Of a stretch of DNA of 64,000 bases, positions 24,836 to 33,566 are shown in pieces. Source of the stretch: Mycolicibacter engbaekii (GTDB lineage Bacteria > Actinomycetota > Actinomycetes > Mycobacteriales > Mycobacteriaceae); the NCBI RefSeq assembly GCF_002101585.1, contig NZ_LQOT01000044.1, forward strand, positions 1-64,000. Reading direction: 5' to 3'. A program made the position numbers and the translations under genes. The first letter of the stretch is position 1. Every line of letters starts with the position of its first letter. The notes beneath the pieces are model-generated. The model was not told the DNA's origin. It made no database searches and saw only the letters and a program-made list of their open reading frames with translations.

Positions 24836-26302
24836 TCATCCCGGGAACCGCTCGAAGCAGCCGTCGGTGTCGCCGTAGAGCCCCGACCGGAAGGCCAGGA
24901 TGCGGGTGAAGCCCGCCGGCACGGTGTTGTCGTCGGCGTCACTGGCGACGATGCCATTCATCAGCAGACCGGTGACCGCCTCATCGAGGTCGCCGCCGGC
25001 CAGCATCAGACCCGGTCCGCCGGACACCGTCATCGGTGCGGACATCCGGCGCTGCGCCACCCCGCTCAGACACGCGGTCCGCAACGCCGCGGTCGCCGAC
25101 TCCAGGCTCACCTCGCGCTCACGCTGCACCGCCAGCGCATAGCGCGACGTCACGGCCGACAAGCCGGTGTTGTCGCCCTGCGGCATACCGAGGGTCGATT
25201 GGTCTGTCGGCGCGCTGAGCTCCTGCAGGCCGGCCATGTCGACGACGATGAGGTTGGACTCCGGGCAGTAGGCCACCGGATCGGGATGGTGGCCGCTGGG
25301 GCACTTGCCCGAGGTGGACAGTTCCGGCGGGCGGGACAGGCCGAAGATCTGGCCCAGCTGTTCCATCAGGGTCGACAACACCGACTGGTCGATCGTGAGA
25401 TCGCTTTGGGGAGTCTGCGCGTCGAACAGCGAGCCCGGCAGGTTGCCGCGGCGCTTGCGCACATCGTCCATGGTGATCTCGGCGCACATCTGCGCGTCGC
25501 CGTCGAAGCCGGTCTGGAAAGCGCCGACCCGGTCCAGCGCGGTGCCGTGTTCATCGGAGACCGACACCGGATTGTCCGCCGTCGACACCGGGTCGCGGAT
25601 CACGATCAGGCCGGCCAGCACGTGGTTGAGGCCGTCGCCGGTACTCAGTTGCAGCCGCGGCGAATTGCCCGCCGCCACCCAGCGCAGGTACACGCCGGCG
25701 AAGCAGTCGGCCTGCTGTTCGCGGACCAGGGTGCGCGTCAGCGGGTTGACGGTACCGGCCATGTGCTGCAGGGCGTGGCCGTATTCGTGCGCCAGCGTGC
25801 CGCTGATTGCCATGTCGCCGAAGTACTTTCGTGCCGTGGGTAGGAACTTGGCGCGGTCCCAGGCGAGAGTGTCGGGCTTTCGGCAGTACATCGCGTTCGG
25901 CAGGTGGTAGACGTCGCCGCCGCACACCGGCGGGCCGTCGGGATCGGTGGAGTCGTAGGACATCAGCGTCGAGACCGGCTCGAAACGCCCCGGCAGCATC
26001 TGCGCGTAGTGCTGCCTCCAGAAATCCTCGATGTCGTCGATGGCCAGCAGCGACAACCGGTCGATCTGCCCGCCGTCGCTGTTATGCACGCGGGGGGTGA
26101 CCGGGCCGACCTCACCGCGCGGCCCGCTGGGGCCTTCCGCGGTGGGCAAGCCGCCGACCCGCCCGGGATCGTACAACATTGCCATCGCGCGACCGGCGAT
26201 CACCGTCGGTGCGGTCGGCTCGGCGCAGGAGCACAACGCCAGCATCAGGGCCGCCACCCCGAAAAGCGTTGCGGTCCGTCGGTGAGATCTGCGTCGCGGC
26301 AT
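24836..26302 (-). CDS. Putative neutral zinc metallopeptidase, probable lipoprotein
   Basis: A 488-residue secreted protein. The N-terminus is MPRRRSHRR, a hydrophobic core and LALCSCAEPT, in which a Cys could be lipidated. A zinc protease motif HEYGHALQHMAG (HExxH-like) lies at about residues 171-182, with EQQADCFAG downstream as the third ligand region, as in the YpfJ/neutral zinc metallopeptidase family. ATG 26302 is two bases after the amidase stop, so the gene follows it directly in an operon. It may act in envelope protein turnover. Confidence 0.8.
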   Translation of the reverse strand: MPRRRSHRRTATLFGVAALMLALCSCAEPTAPTVIAGRAMAMLYDPGRVGGLPTAEGPSGPRGEVGPVTPRVHNSDGGQIDRLSLLAIDDIEDFWRQHYAQMLPGRFEPVSTLMSYDSTDPDGPPVCGGDVYHLPNAMYCRKPDTLAWDRAKFLPTARKYFGDMAISGTLAHEYGHALQHMAGTVNPLTRTLVREQQADCFAGVYLRWVAAGNSPRLQLSTGDGLNHVLAGLIVIRDPVSTADNPVSVSDEHGTALDRVGAFQTGFDGDAQMCAEITMDDVRKRRGNLPGSLFDAQTPQSDLTIDQSVLSTLMEQLGQIFGLSRPPELSTSGKCPSGHHPDPVAYCPESNLIVVDMAGLQELSAPTDQSTLGMPQGDNTGLSAVTSRYALAVQREREVSLESATAALRTACLSGVAQRRMSAPMTVSGGPGLMLAGGDLDEAVTGLLMNGIVASDADDNTVPAGFTRILAFRSGLYGDTDGCFERFPG

Positions 26303-26304
26303 TC

Positions 26305-27033
26305 TCACCTGCTCAGGTAGGCCACGATTCCCGTGGCGACGGCCGCGGCGTACTGCGCTCGCCCGTCGGCGCTGTCCAACAGCGCCGCGTCCTGCGGGTT
26401 GCGCATGTTGCCCAGCTCGACCAGCACCGCCGGATATTCGGCCAGGTTCAGCCCGGCCAGATCCGCCCGCCCGTAGAGGCCGTCGGCGCCCAGGTAGCTC
26501 GACGGTGCAATCCCGGCGGCGCTCAGGGCATCCCGGATGTCGCCGGCCAGCGCCACGGCGGGGCCGGACTGGGCGTCGTTGAGCGGCGGGCTGGAGTAGT
26601 TGACGTGAAAGCCCCGGCCCGAGGCCGGCCCGCCGTCGGCGTGGATGGACACGATCGCGTCCGGGCGCGCGGCGTTGGCCGCGGCGGCCCGGGCGTCGAT
26701 GCACGGGGCGGGCGAGGAATCGTCGCCGCGTGAGAGCTCGGTGTGCACGCCCAGGCTCTCCAGTTGCGCCCGGATCCGGTTGGTCACGTCCCAGTTCAGG
26801 CTGTGCTCGGGGTAGCCGGCGTCGGTGGCGGTTCCGCTGGTCTGGCACGGCTTGGTGCCGCCGCGGCCGTTGGGGACCTGCCGGGAGCTCGAAGCATCGT
26901 TGGCACCGCTGTGCCCCGGGTCCAGAAACACCGTCTTGCCGGCAACGCCGGGATCGGCCGATGCGGTGGGCGCCACGATGCCGACCGCGAGTAAGCACGC
27001 GGCCGAGGCGATGCACACGGTCCGGCGACGCAC
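26305..27033 (-). CDS. N-acetylmuramoyl-L-alanine amidase (Amidase_3), Ami1 paralogue
   Basis: A 242-residue exported zinc amidase. Signal peptide (about 1-26, ASADPG), then FLDPGHSG (Zn His), GYPEHS (Zn Glu), SIHADGG (Zn His) and VELGNM (catalytic Glu). Two Cys (KPCQTSG and PAPCIDA) match the disulfide of Rv3717-type enzymes. It cleaves the amide between MurNAc and L-Ala in peptidoglycan. It is very close in sequence to the second copy at 50464-51228. It heads an operon with the metalloprotease and DUF4333 genes. GTG start. Confidence 0.88.
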   Translation of the reverse strand: MRRRTVCIASAACLLAVGIVAPTASADPGVAGKTVFLDPGHSGANDASSSRQVPNGRGGTKPCQTSGTATDAGYPEHSLNWDVTNRIRAQLESLGVHTELSRGDDSSPAPCIDARAAAANAARPDAIVSIHADGGPASGRGFHVNYSSPPLNDAQSGPAVALAGDIRDALSAAGIAPSSYLGADGLYGRADLAGLNLAEYPAVLVELGNMRNPQDAALLDSADGRAQYAAAVATGIVAYLSR

Positions 27034-27083
27034 GGGCCAAGACTAGCAAGCGGCCAACGGGTGGGCCGGGGTGTAATGGATCG

Positions 27084-28442
27084 ATGCAGCTGATGTCACC
27101 GCTCGATTCAGTCTTCCTGCTGACCGAGACGCGCGAGCATCCCATGCACGTCGGCGGGCTGATGCTGCTGGAGCCGCCCGAGGGCGCCGGGCTGGAGTTC
27201 GTCGGCGAGATCTACCGGGACATGCTGGGTGCCCGGGACCTGCAGCCGGCTTTCCGCAAGCGCCCGGCGTCGCCGCTCGGGGGAGTCTCCAGCGTGGCCT
27301 GGGCCTTCGACGACGACGTCGACCTGGAGTACCACGTGCGGCGCTCGGCGCTGCCGGTGCCGGGCCGGGTGCGCGATCTGCTGGAGCTGACCTCACGGCT
27401 GCACGGCAGCCTGCTCGACCGGCACCGCCCGCTGTGGGAAGCCCATGTGGTCGAAGGCCTCAACGACGGCCGGTTCGCCGTCTACGTCAAGGTGCACCAC
27501 AGCCTGATCGACGGTGTCTCGCTGTTGCGGCTGCTGGGCCGCACCCTCTCGACCGATCCACGCGATCCGGAGCTGCGGACCCCGTGGACGGTGCGGCCCT
27601 CGTCGCGGCCACGCCGCCCCGCCCCGTCCCGACTCGGCGAACTGGCTCAGCTGGTCAAAGACACTGCGGCCCTAGGGCCGTCGACGGTGAAACTGGCACG
27701 TGCCGCGCTGCTCGAGCAGCAACTGACCCTGCCGTTCGAAGCGCCGCGAACCATGCTCAACGTCAAGATCGGCGGTGCCCGCCGGTGCGCGGCGCAGTCC
27801 TGGCCGGTGCAGCGCGTGGCCGCGATCAAAAGGGCGGCCGGGGTCACCCTCAACGACGTGGTGCTCGCGATGTGCGCCGGGGCGCTGCGGGCCTACCTCG
27901 ACGAGCGCAATGCCCTGCCGGAGCATCCGCTGGTGGCGATGGTCCCGGTGAGCCTGCGCACCGAAGCCGAGGCCGACTCCGGCGGCAACCTGGTCGGCAC
28001 CATCTTGTGCAACCTGGCCACCGACCTGAGCGACCCCGCTGCGCGGCTGGCGACCATCAGCGAGTCCACCCGCAGCAACAAGAAGGTGTTCAGCGAGCTG
28101 CCGCGCGCACAGGCGCTGGCGCTGTCGGCGGCCAACATGGCGCCGCTGGCGCTGGCCGCCGTGCCCGGTTTCGTCTCGGCGGCCAAACCGCCGTTCAACG
28201 TCGTCATCTCCAACGTGCCCGGCCCGGCCGAGCCGCTGTACTGGCGGGGTGCCCGCCTCGACGGCAACTATCCGATGTCGATCGCCCTGGACGGGCAGGC
28301 GCTGAACATCACGGTCATCAGCAACGCCGGCAACCTCGACTTCGGGCTGGTCGGCTGCCGGCGCTCGGTTCCGCACCTGCAACGGTTGCTCGGGCACCTG
28401 GACACCGCGCTGGCAGACCTGGAACGCGCCGTGGGTGTGTGA
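27084..28442 (+). CDS. WS/DGAT family acyltransferase
   Basis: A 452-residue wax ester/triacylglycerol synthase-type enzyme. The condensation-like motif HHSLIDGVS (about 136-144) holds the catalytic His. The N-terminal LDSVFLLTETREHPMHVG and the C-terminal NVVISNVPGP are family signatures. It esterifies acyl-CoA onto diacylglycerol or long-chain alcohol at the membrane. From memory, M. tuberculosis has Rv3740c and tgs2 nearby. The Nudix gene overlaps its stop by four bases. Confidence 0.9.
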   Translation: MQLMSPLDSVFLLTETREHPMHVGGLMLLEPPEGAGLEFVGEIYRDMLGARDLQPAFRKRPASPLGGVSSVAWAFDDDVDLEYHVRRSALPVPGRVRDLLELTSRLHGSLLDRHRPLWEAHVVEGLNDGRFAVYVKVHHSLIDGVSLLRLLGRTLSTDPRDPELRTPWTVRPSSRPRRPAPSRLGELAQLVKDTAALGPSTVKLARAALLEQQLTLPFEAPRTMLNVKIGGARRCAAQSWPVQRVAAIKRAAGVTLNDVVLAMCAGALRAYLDERNALPEHPLVAMVPVSLRTEAEADSGGNLVGTILCNLATDLSDPAARLATISESTRSNKKVFSELPRAQALALSAANMAPLALAAVPGFVSAAKPPFNVVISNVPGPAEPLYWRGARLDGNYPMSIALDGQALNITVISNAGNLDFGLVGCRRSVPHLQRLLGHLDTALADLERAVGV

Positions 28443-28918
28443 GTGTGGCCAAGCGCAGCGCTGGACTGCTGCTCTACCGATGGGGGACCGGCGGTGGCGT
28501 CGAGGTGTTGATCGCCCACCCCGGCGGACCGTTCTGGGCGCGCAAAGACGACGGCGCGTGGTCGATCCCCAAAGGTGAGCAACCCGACGGTGAGGACCCG
28601 TGGCAGACCGCACGCCGGGAATTCGTCGAGGAGATCGGCCTGGCGGTACCCGACGGCGAGCCGATAGAGCTCGGCGTGCTGCATCAGGCCGGCGGCAAAC
28701 TGGTCACGGTGTTCGCGGTCTGTGGCGACCTGGACGTCACCGACGCCCGCAGCAACACCTTCGAACTGGAGTGGCCGCCGCGGTCGGGGAGGCGCCAAGA
28801 GTTTCCCGAGGTCGACCGGGTCGGCTGGTTCCCGATCGAGCAGGCACGCGTCAAACTGCTGGCCGGGCAGCGCCTCGCCCTGGACCGGTTGACGAGTCGT
28901 CTGGGGATCGAGCCCTAA
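28439..28918 (+). CDS. Nudix hydrolase
   Basis: A 159-residue Nudix protein. The Nudix box (G-x5-E-x7-REFVEEIGL) runs from about residue 45 to 67, with the Mg2+-binding Glu pair in REFVEE. The start GTG overlaps the WS/DGAT stop (GTGA). Members resembling the bis(5'-nucleosyl)-tetraphosphatase type remove pyrophosphate from nucleotides or RNA; the substrate here is undefined. Its stop overlaps the convergent FAAL gene by four bases. Confidence 0.85.
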   Translation: MSVAKRSAGLLLYRWGTGGGVEVLIAHPGGPFWARKDDGAWSIPKGEQPDGEDPWQTARREFVEEIGLAVPDGEPIELGVLHQAGGKLVTVFAVCGDLDVTDARSNTFELEWPPRSGRRQEFPEVDRVGWFPIEQARVKLLAGQRLALDRLTSRLGIEP

Positions 28919-30759
28919 CCCTGGACCGGCGGTGTTCCCTGTTGCTGCTGACGCCGCTGCGCCAAGCTGGACACGATCATCTTGGCCAGCGTGCTCGCTC
29001 CCGTTGGCGGCGGGGATGCCACGGCCGGCGTCGCCGCCGCAGCATGCCACTGCGCCAGCGCATTCAGTTCGCCGGCGAGGAACTGGCGCCGGCATTCGGC
29101 CCGCTGAATCTTGCCGCTGGAGGTGGTGGGCACCCGCATCGCCGGCACCAGCAACACGTCATGGGTCTCCAGGCCGTGCTGCTCGCGGACCGCCGCGCGG
29201 ATGGACTCCATGATCGCGGCGTACTCGCTCTCGGCAACCTGCTGCCGATAGTCCAGTTCCTGCACGACCACCAGTCGGGTGTCGTCATTCGGTTTCGGTT
29301 GCACCGCGAAGACCGCGCCGCGGTCAGCCAGCAACGCCGGGTGGCTGGCCTGCACCGTCGGCTCGATGTTGTTCGGGTAGTAGTTGCTGTCGCCGATGGT
29401 GACGAGGTCCTTCCACCGCCCGGTGACGAACACCTCGCCCTGGCAGAGGAATCCCATGTCGCCGGTGCGCAGGAAGGGGCCCTCACCGGTGTCGGACAGG
29501 AATCCGGCAAAGCTGTGCCCGTTCTCTATCGGTCGTGCCCAGTAACCCTGCGCAACGCTGGGTCCGGATACCCAGATCTCGCCGACCTCGTCCGGCCCGA
29601 GACAGCGGCGGGTCTCGGGGTCGGCGATCACGACCCGTTGGCCGTACACCGGTGGGCCGCAGCTGACCACGGCGACGGCGTCGGTGGTGGCGTCGACGTC
29701 GACGGTGCGGTTCTCGCTCAGCGCCTTGCTGTCGAGGTAGCGGACGCCGGCGACGTCCGGGCTGGGGTCGGCGGAGACCAGCAGGGTGGCCTCGGCCAGG
29801 CCGTAGCACGGCAGAAACGACGGGATGCGGAATCCCGCCGGAGCGAACGCGTCGGCGAACTCCTGAATGGTCGAGGCGTGGATCGGCTCGGAACTGCTCG
29901 CGGCGGTGGTCCAGTGCGACAGATCCAGCGCCGCACGCTCGTCGGGGGTGCTGTTTTTGACACACAGCCGGTAGGCGCTGTTCGGTGCCGCGGTCGTGTT
30001 GGCCTTGAACCGGGACATGGCCTCCAGCCACGCCATGGGCCGCTGGAAGAAGACGATCGGTGACATCAACACGGTGGTGCAGCCGACGTAGATCATCTCC
30101 AGGACTCCGCCGATCAGTCCCATGTCGTGCTGCTGCGGCAGGAAGTAGACGCTCGTCTCGTGCTCGTTGCCGTGGTAGGCCCGCCGGATGGACTCCAGGT
30201 TGTGCATGAGGTTGCCGTGCGTGACCACCACGCCCTTGGGGGATTTGGTCGAGCCGGAGGTGTACTGGATCATCGCCGTGCTGCTCGGGGTGATGTCGGG
30301 CGGCTGCCACGCGTCGGGGTCGACGCCTTGGTCGGTGGCTGACCACCGCAGCGCCGACATGCCGGGCACATCGGCGGCCGCCATCTTGAGTTGGGTCTGG
30401 GTGGTGGAGGTCGCCACCGCGAAGGTTGCCTGTGCGTCGGGCGCGACCAGTCTCAGGCGGGCCAGCGGAGTGTCGACCGGGACCGCGATCGCCCCCGCGT
30501 AGAAGCAGCCGAAAATGCTGATGATGCTGTCCAGGCCCGGGCGGCAGATCGCCAGCACTCGTTGCCCGGCAGCGCCCTGGCGCTGCAGGTCGGCCGCCAC
30601 CGCCCGAGCCTGGGCGTCGAGTTCGCGATACGTCAGGCTGGCCGTGACGTTGTTGCCGTCCGGGGCGAAGCGGAACGCGACTTTGTCCCCATACCGCTCG
30701 GCTTGTAGCCGCAGCATGTCCACTAAGGTGTGGGCGTTTGGCATGAACTGCTCTGGCAT
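28915..30759 (-). CDS. Fatty-acyl-AMP ligase (FadD-type FAAL)
   Basis: A 614-residue adenylate-forming enzyme. P-loop YTSGSTKSPKGVVVTHGN (about 168-185), A5-type GLAEATLLVS, and RTGDMGF and GRWKDL with the hinge; the C-terminal Lys lies in TTSSGKIQRAEC. The segment SRFKANTTAAPNSAYRL resembles the FAAL-specific insertion that blocks CoA use, so it should load fatty acyl-AMP onto an acyl-carrier protein or PKS. No PKS or ACP gene is adjacent. ATG 30759 is followed closely by Met6; both fit the family. Confidence 0.87.
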   Translation of the reverse strand: MPEQFMPNAHTLVDMLRLQAERYGDKVAFRFAPDGNNVTASLTYRELDAQARAVAADLQRQGAAGQRVLAICRPGLDSIISIFGCFYAGAIAVPVDTPLARLRLVAPDAQATFAVATSTTQTQLKMAAADVPGMSALRWSATDQGVDPDAWQPPDITPSSTAMIQYTSGSTKSPKGVVVTHGNLMHNLESIRRAYHGNEHETSVYFLPQQHDMGLIGGVLEMIYVGCTTVLMSPIVFFQRPMAWLEAMSRFKANTTAAPNSAYRLCVKNSTPDERAALDLSHWTTAASSSEPIHASTIQEFADAFAPAGFRIPSFLPCYGLAEATLLVSADPSPDVAGVRYLDSKALSENRTVDVDATTDAVAVVSCGPPVYGQRVVIADPETRRCLGPDEVGEIWVSGPSVAQGYWARPIENGHSFAGFLSDTGEGPFLRTGDMGFLCQGEVFVTGRWKDLVTIGDSNYYPNNIEPTVQASHPALLADRGAVFAVQPKPNDDTRLVVVQELDYRQQVAESEYAAIMESIRAAVREQHGLETHDVLLVPAMRVPTTSSGKIQRAECRRQFLAGELNALAQWHAAAATPAVASPPPTGASTLAKMIVSSLAQRRQQQQGTPPVQG

Positions 30760-30793
30760 CCAGACACCATAATGCGTGCGGCCCGCGGCGGGG

Positions 30794-30928
30794 CTAGGAG
30801 CGTGGCGACTCCGCGTGGCCGGCGCACCACTGATCGGGCGGCACCTGCGCGCGTACGTCGGCGATGTGGTCGCCGCAGCCGTCCCAGGTGATCTTGCCGC
30901 AGACCCGACACGGCACGGGATAGCACAT
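30794..30928 (-). CDS. Cys-rich zinc-ribbon-like micro-protein (44 aa)
   Basis: ATG 30928 has an excellent SD (AAAGGAG, 7-nt spacing). The 44 residues start MCYPVPCRVCGKITWDGCGDH and include QWCAGHA. Five Cys and two His (C2, C7, C10, C18, H21, C37, H40) could form a zinc site or act in redox. Very similar small proteins (MCYPVxCxxCGKTTWxGCGxH) are common in actinobacteria and functionally uncharacterised. It is 12 bp downstream of the DUF302 gene, so both are on one transcript. Confidence 0.8.
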   Translation of the reverse strand: MCYPVPCRVCGKITWDGCGDHIADVRAQVPPDQWCAGHAESPRS

Positions 30929-30940
30929 CGGCGGCTCCTT

Positions 30941-31357
30941 TCAGGTGGCGGGAAACGCAACCGCCAGAGTATCGATGACGTTGCGGATCTTTTCGCTCAC
31001 CTCGGCGGCGATGTCCCCCAGCGCCGGGTTGTCGACGATCTCGGCCATCAGCTGCGGGTTCATCGCCTCCACCAGAACCGTGCCCGGGTGCTCGGTGTCC
31101 TCGCGGACCACGACGTTGCACGGCAGCAGCACCCCGATGCGTTTCTCGGCCGTCACGGCGCGGTGCGCCAAAGGCGGGTTGCAGGCGCCCAGGATCAGGT
31201 AGCGCTCGATCTGCTCGCCCAGCTTGGCTTTCAGTGTGGCCTGCACATCGATCTCGGTCAACACGCCGAAGCCGTTGTCTTTCAGAACCTCTCGCGTCTT
31301 TTCGGTAACCGCGTCGAAATCGGCGCCGGTCACAGCGGTGCTCAATGCCACGGACAT
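30941..31357 (-). CDS. DUF302 domain protein
   Basis: A 138-residue soluble protein with the DUF302 core: FDAVTEKTREVLKDNGFGVLTEID, then YLILGACNPPLAHRAVTAEKRIG, with a Cys just before NPPLAHRAV, and LLPCNVVV with a second Cys. DUF302 proteins are found with CsoR-family metal or persulfide sensors and thiol enzymes. SD is GAGGAGG. The upstream spacer holds the palindrome ACCCCCGGGGGT that resembles CsoR/CstR operators. It is first gene of the two-gene unit with the Cys-rich micro-protein. Confidence 0.85.
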   Translation of the reverse strand: MSVALSTAVTGADFDAVTEKTREVLKDNGFGVLTEIDVQATLKAKLGEQIERYLILGACNPPLAHRAVTAEKRIGVLLPCNVVVREDTEHPGTVLVEAMNPQLMAEIVDNPALGDIAAEVSEKIRNVIDTLAVAFPAT

Positions 31358-31396
31358 GGGAACCTCCTCGGTTGGGATGCAATCAGTGTATCAGAC

Positions 31397-31408
31397 ACCC
31401 CCGGGGGT
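31397..31408. promoter_or_regulatory. Candidate CsoR/CstR-type operator
   Basis: A perfect 12-bp palindrome ACCCCCGGGGGT, flanked by AT-rich TATATA, lies 40 bp upstream of the DUF302 start. C-run/G-run palindromes flanked by TA are typical binding sites of copper- or persulfide-sensing CsoR-family repressors. No csoR gene is in the window. Confidence 0.45.
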
Positions 31409-31434
31409 ATATACGCGCCCGGTATCGTCGCCCC

Positions 31435-32340
31435 ATGTACACCCTGCGCACGCCCGAGGACAGGTTCGCCGGCCTCCCGGATTTCGCCTACCCGCCGCAG
31501 TTCTGCGACCTCGACGACGATGACGGCGGCACGCTGCGGGTGGCCTGGGTGCACGACGGTCCCGAAGACGGCGATCCGGTTCTGATGCTGCACGGTGAGC
31601 CGTCGTGGTCGTTCCTGTACCGCAAGATGATGCCGATCCTGGCGGAGGCCGGATATCGGGTGATCTGCCCGGATCTGGTCGGGTTCGGCCGGTCCGACAA
31701 GCCGGCCCGCGCTCAGGACCACACCTATGCACGCCACGTCGAGTGGATGCGCGCCCTGGCGTTCGACGTTCTCGATCTGCATGAGGTGACCCTGGTGTGC
31801 CAGGACTGGGGCGGGCTGATCGGGCTGCGGGTGCTGGCGGAGAACCCGGACCGGTTCCGCGGCGTCGTCGTGGCCAACACCGGACTGCCCACCGGCGACA
31901 TCGCGATGCCGGAGGTCTGGTGGCATTTTCGGGAGGCGATCCAGGCCGCGCCCACGATCGACGTCGGCCGGTTCGTGCAGGCCGGGTGCCGCCGGCCGAT
32001 GAGCGATGAGGTGCGGGCCGGCTACGACGCCCCGTTCCCCGACGACAGTTATTGCGTGGGACCGCGGACCATGCCGTCGCTGATCCCGACCAGCCCCGAG
32101 GACCCCGCGGCCCCGGCCAACCGGGCGGCGTGGGCCGCGTTGTGTGCTTCGCAGATCCCGATGCTGGTCGCGTTCAGCGACGGCGACCCGATCACCGGCG
32201 CCATGGGGCCGATCTTCCAGCGCGAGATGGCCGGTGCGCGGGGCCGCTCCCACCCGGTGATCGAAAACGCCGGGCATTTCCTGCAGGAGGACGCCGGCGA
32301 AGAACTCGCGCGCCACGTGCTGGAGTTCCTGCGCCGCTGA
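31435..32340 (+). CDS. Haloalkane dehalogenase-like alpha/beta hydrolase
   Basis: A 301-residue hydrolase closely resembling haloalkane dehalogenases such as M. tuberculosis Rv2296. Oxyanion-region LHGEPSWSFLYRKM, the nucleophile elbow VCQDWGG (Asp nucleophile, about residue 123, followed by halide-binding Trp), an acid in the FSDGDPITG region, and base His in NAGHFLQED. It would cleave carbon-halogen bonds by an aspartyl-ester route. It is divergent from the DUF302 unit. Natural substrate unknown. Confidence 0.85.
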   Translation: MYTLRTPEDRFAGLPDFAYPPQFCDLDDDDGGTLRVAWVHDGPEDGDPVLMLHGEPSWSFLYRKMMPILAEAGYRVICPDLVGFGRSDKPARAQDHTYARHVEWMRALAFDVLDLHEVTLVCQDWGGLIGLRVLAENPDRFRGVVVANTGLPTGDIAMPEVWWHFREAIQAAPTIDVGRFVQAGCRRPMSDEVRAGYDAPFPDDSYCVGPRTMPSLIPTSPEDPAAPANRAAWAALCASQIPMLVAFSDGDPITGAMGPIFQREMAGARGRSHPVIENAGHFLQEDAGEELARHVLEFLRR

Positions 32341-32391
32341 GCGTGTGCGTCCACCGGGGAGTGATCCCGCCGGCGAGGCATTGTGAAGTTT

Positions 32392-32461
32392 GCCCGCCTT
32401 TGAGCGACAACGTCCGCTGGTCCGGCGCGGGCGCGCTGCGGTTTGTCGCTCAGAGGTGGGC
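32392..32461. repeat. Palindromic intergenic repeat, copy 1
   Basis: Arms of 19 nt (32392-32410 and 32443-32461) flank a 32-nt centre. The right arm is TTGTCGCTCAGAGGTGGGC. In RNA all 19 positions can pair, two as G-U. The same right arm, base for base, recurs at 58372-58390. It lies 51 bp after the haloalkane dehalogenase gene and may also terminate it. Confidence 0.7.
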
Positions 32462-32521
32462 AACAGACACATCACCCGCCGCGCCGTGAATTCTGTGACA
32501 GACGAGGTCGCAGCATCCATC

Positions 32522-33565
32522 ATGGACAGCATGGACCTGCCCGTGGCCCCACCGGTGGCTCCGATGCTGGCCAAGGCGGCGGCCAAGGTTCCCGCCGAGC
32601 AAGGGGCAGCCGGAGCCTGGTCCTACGAACCGAAATGGGATGGCTTTCGTGTCATCGTGTTTCGCGACGGCGACGACGTGCTGCTGCAGTCCCGCAACGG
32701 CAAACCGCTGAGCCGCTACTTCCCCGAACTGCTGGACGCAGTGCGTGCCGAAGTCGCCCCGCGTTGCGTGCTCGACGGTGAGGTGGTGGTGCCGCGCCAG
32801 GTCGGCGGCCGCACCCGCCTGGACTGGGACTCGCTGAGTCAGCGCATCCATCCCGCCGAGAGCCGCGTGCGCCTGCTGGCCGACCAGACGCCGGCGCAAT
32901 TCATCGCCTTCGACGCACTGGCCGCCGGCGACACCGCCCTGCTCGACGAGCCGTTTCGGGTGCGGCGGGCGGCCCTGTCCGAGCTGATCACCGGTGGCGC
33001 CAGCTGTCACGTCACCCGCGCCACCGCGGACCCCGAGCAGGCCATGCGCTGGCTCACCACCTTCGAGGGCGCCGGGCTGGACGGGGTGGTGGCCAAGCGG
33101 ACCGACGGGCCGTACCTGCCGGGCAAGCGGGAGATGGTCAAGGTCAAGCACCACCGCGACGCCGACTGCGTGGTGATGGGATACCGCATCCACAAGAGCG
33201 GTGCGGGTATCGGCTCGCTGCTGCTGGGGCTCTACCGTCCTGACGGCGAGCTCGCGATGGTCGGCGGCGCGGCCTCGTTCAGCGACGCCGACCGGCTGGC
33301 GTTGCACCGCGAGCTGGAGCCGCTGCGCATCGGCGACGTCCGCGATGGCGAGCCCAGCCGGTGGAACTCGGCTGCCGACAAGCAGTGGGTTCCCATCCGG
33401 CCGGAGCGCGTCGCCGAGGTCGCCTATGACCAGATGGAAGGCGACCGCTTCCGGCACACCGTGAAGCTGCTGCGGTGGCGCCCCGATCGGGACCCGGCCA
33501 GCTGCACCTTCGACCAGCTTGAGGTGCCGCTGAACTACGACCTCGCCGACGTGCTGGTGACCTGA
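32522..33565 (+). CDS. ligC: ATP-dependent DNA ligase LigC
   Basis: A 347-residue ligase with nucleotidyltransferase and OB domains. Motif I EPKWDGFRV holds the adenylated Lys38. Motif III is around FIAFDALA, IV DGVVAKR and V VKVKHHRDADCVV. The OB-fold C-terminus has LLRWRPDRDPASC. LigC enzymes seal nicks in repair and back up LigD in end joining. ATG 32522 gives a length near the family (about 350); an upstream GTG is possible. The primase gene starts one base after its stop. It corresponds to Rv3731. Confidence 0.9.
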   Translation: MDSMDLPVAPPVAPMLAKAAAKVPAEQGAAGAWSYEPKWDGFRVIVFRDGDDVLLQSRNGKPLSRYFPELLDAVRAEVAPRCVLDGEVVVPRQVGGRTRLDWDSLSQRIHPAESRVRLLADQTPAQFIAFDALAAGDTALLDEPFRVRRAALSELITGGASCHVTRATADPEQAMRWLTTFEGAGLDGVVAKRTDGPYLPGKREMVKVKHHRDADCVVMGYRIHKSGAGIGSLLLGLYRPDGELAMVGGAASFSDADRLALHRELEPLRIGDVRDGEPSRWNSAADKQWVPIRPERVAEVAYDQMEGDRFRHTVKLLRWRPDRDPASCTFDQLEVPLNYDLADVLVT

Positions 33566-33566
33566 C

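Noticed and set aside
24836..27145. Long N-terminal extension of the metalloprotease frame to 27145
   Set aside because: The extension overlaps the amidase gene in another frame; ATG 26302 with a signal sequence is the natural start.
28915..30759. FAAL as part of a polyketide cluster
   Set aside because: No PKS, acyl-carrier protein or thioesterase of that type lies nearby; flanking genes are unrelated.
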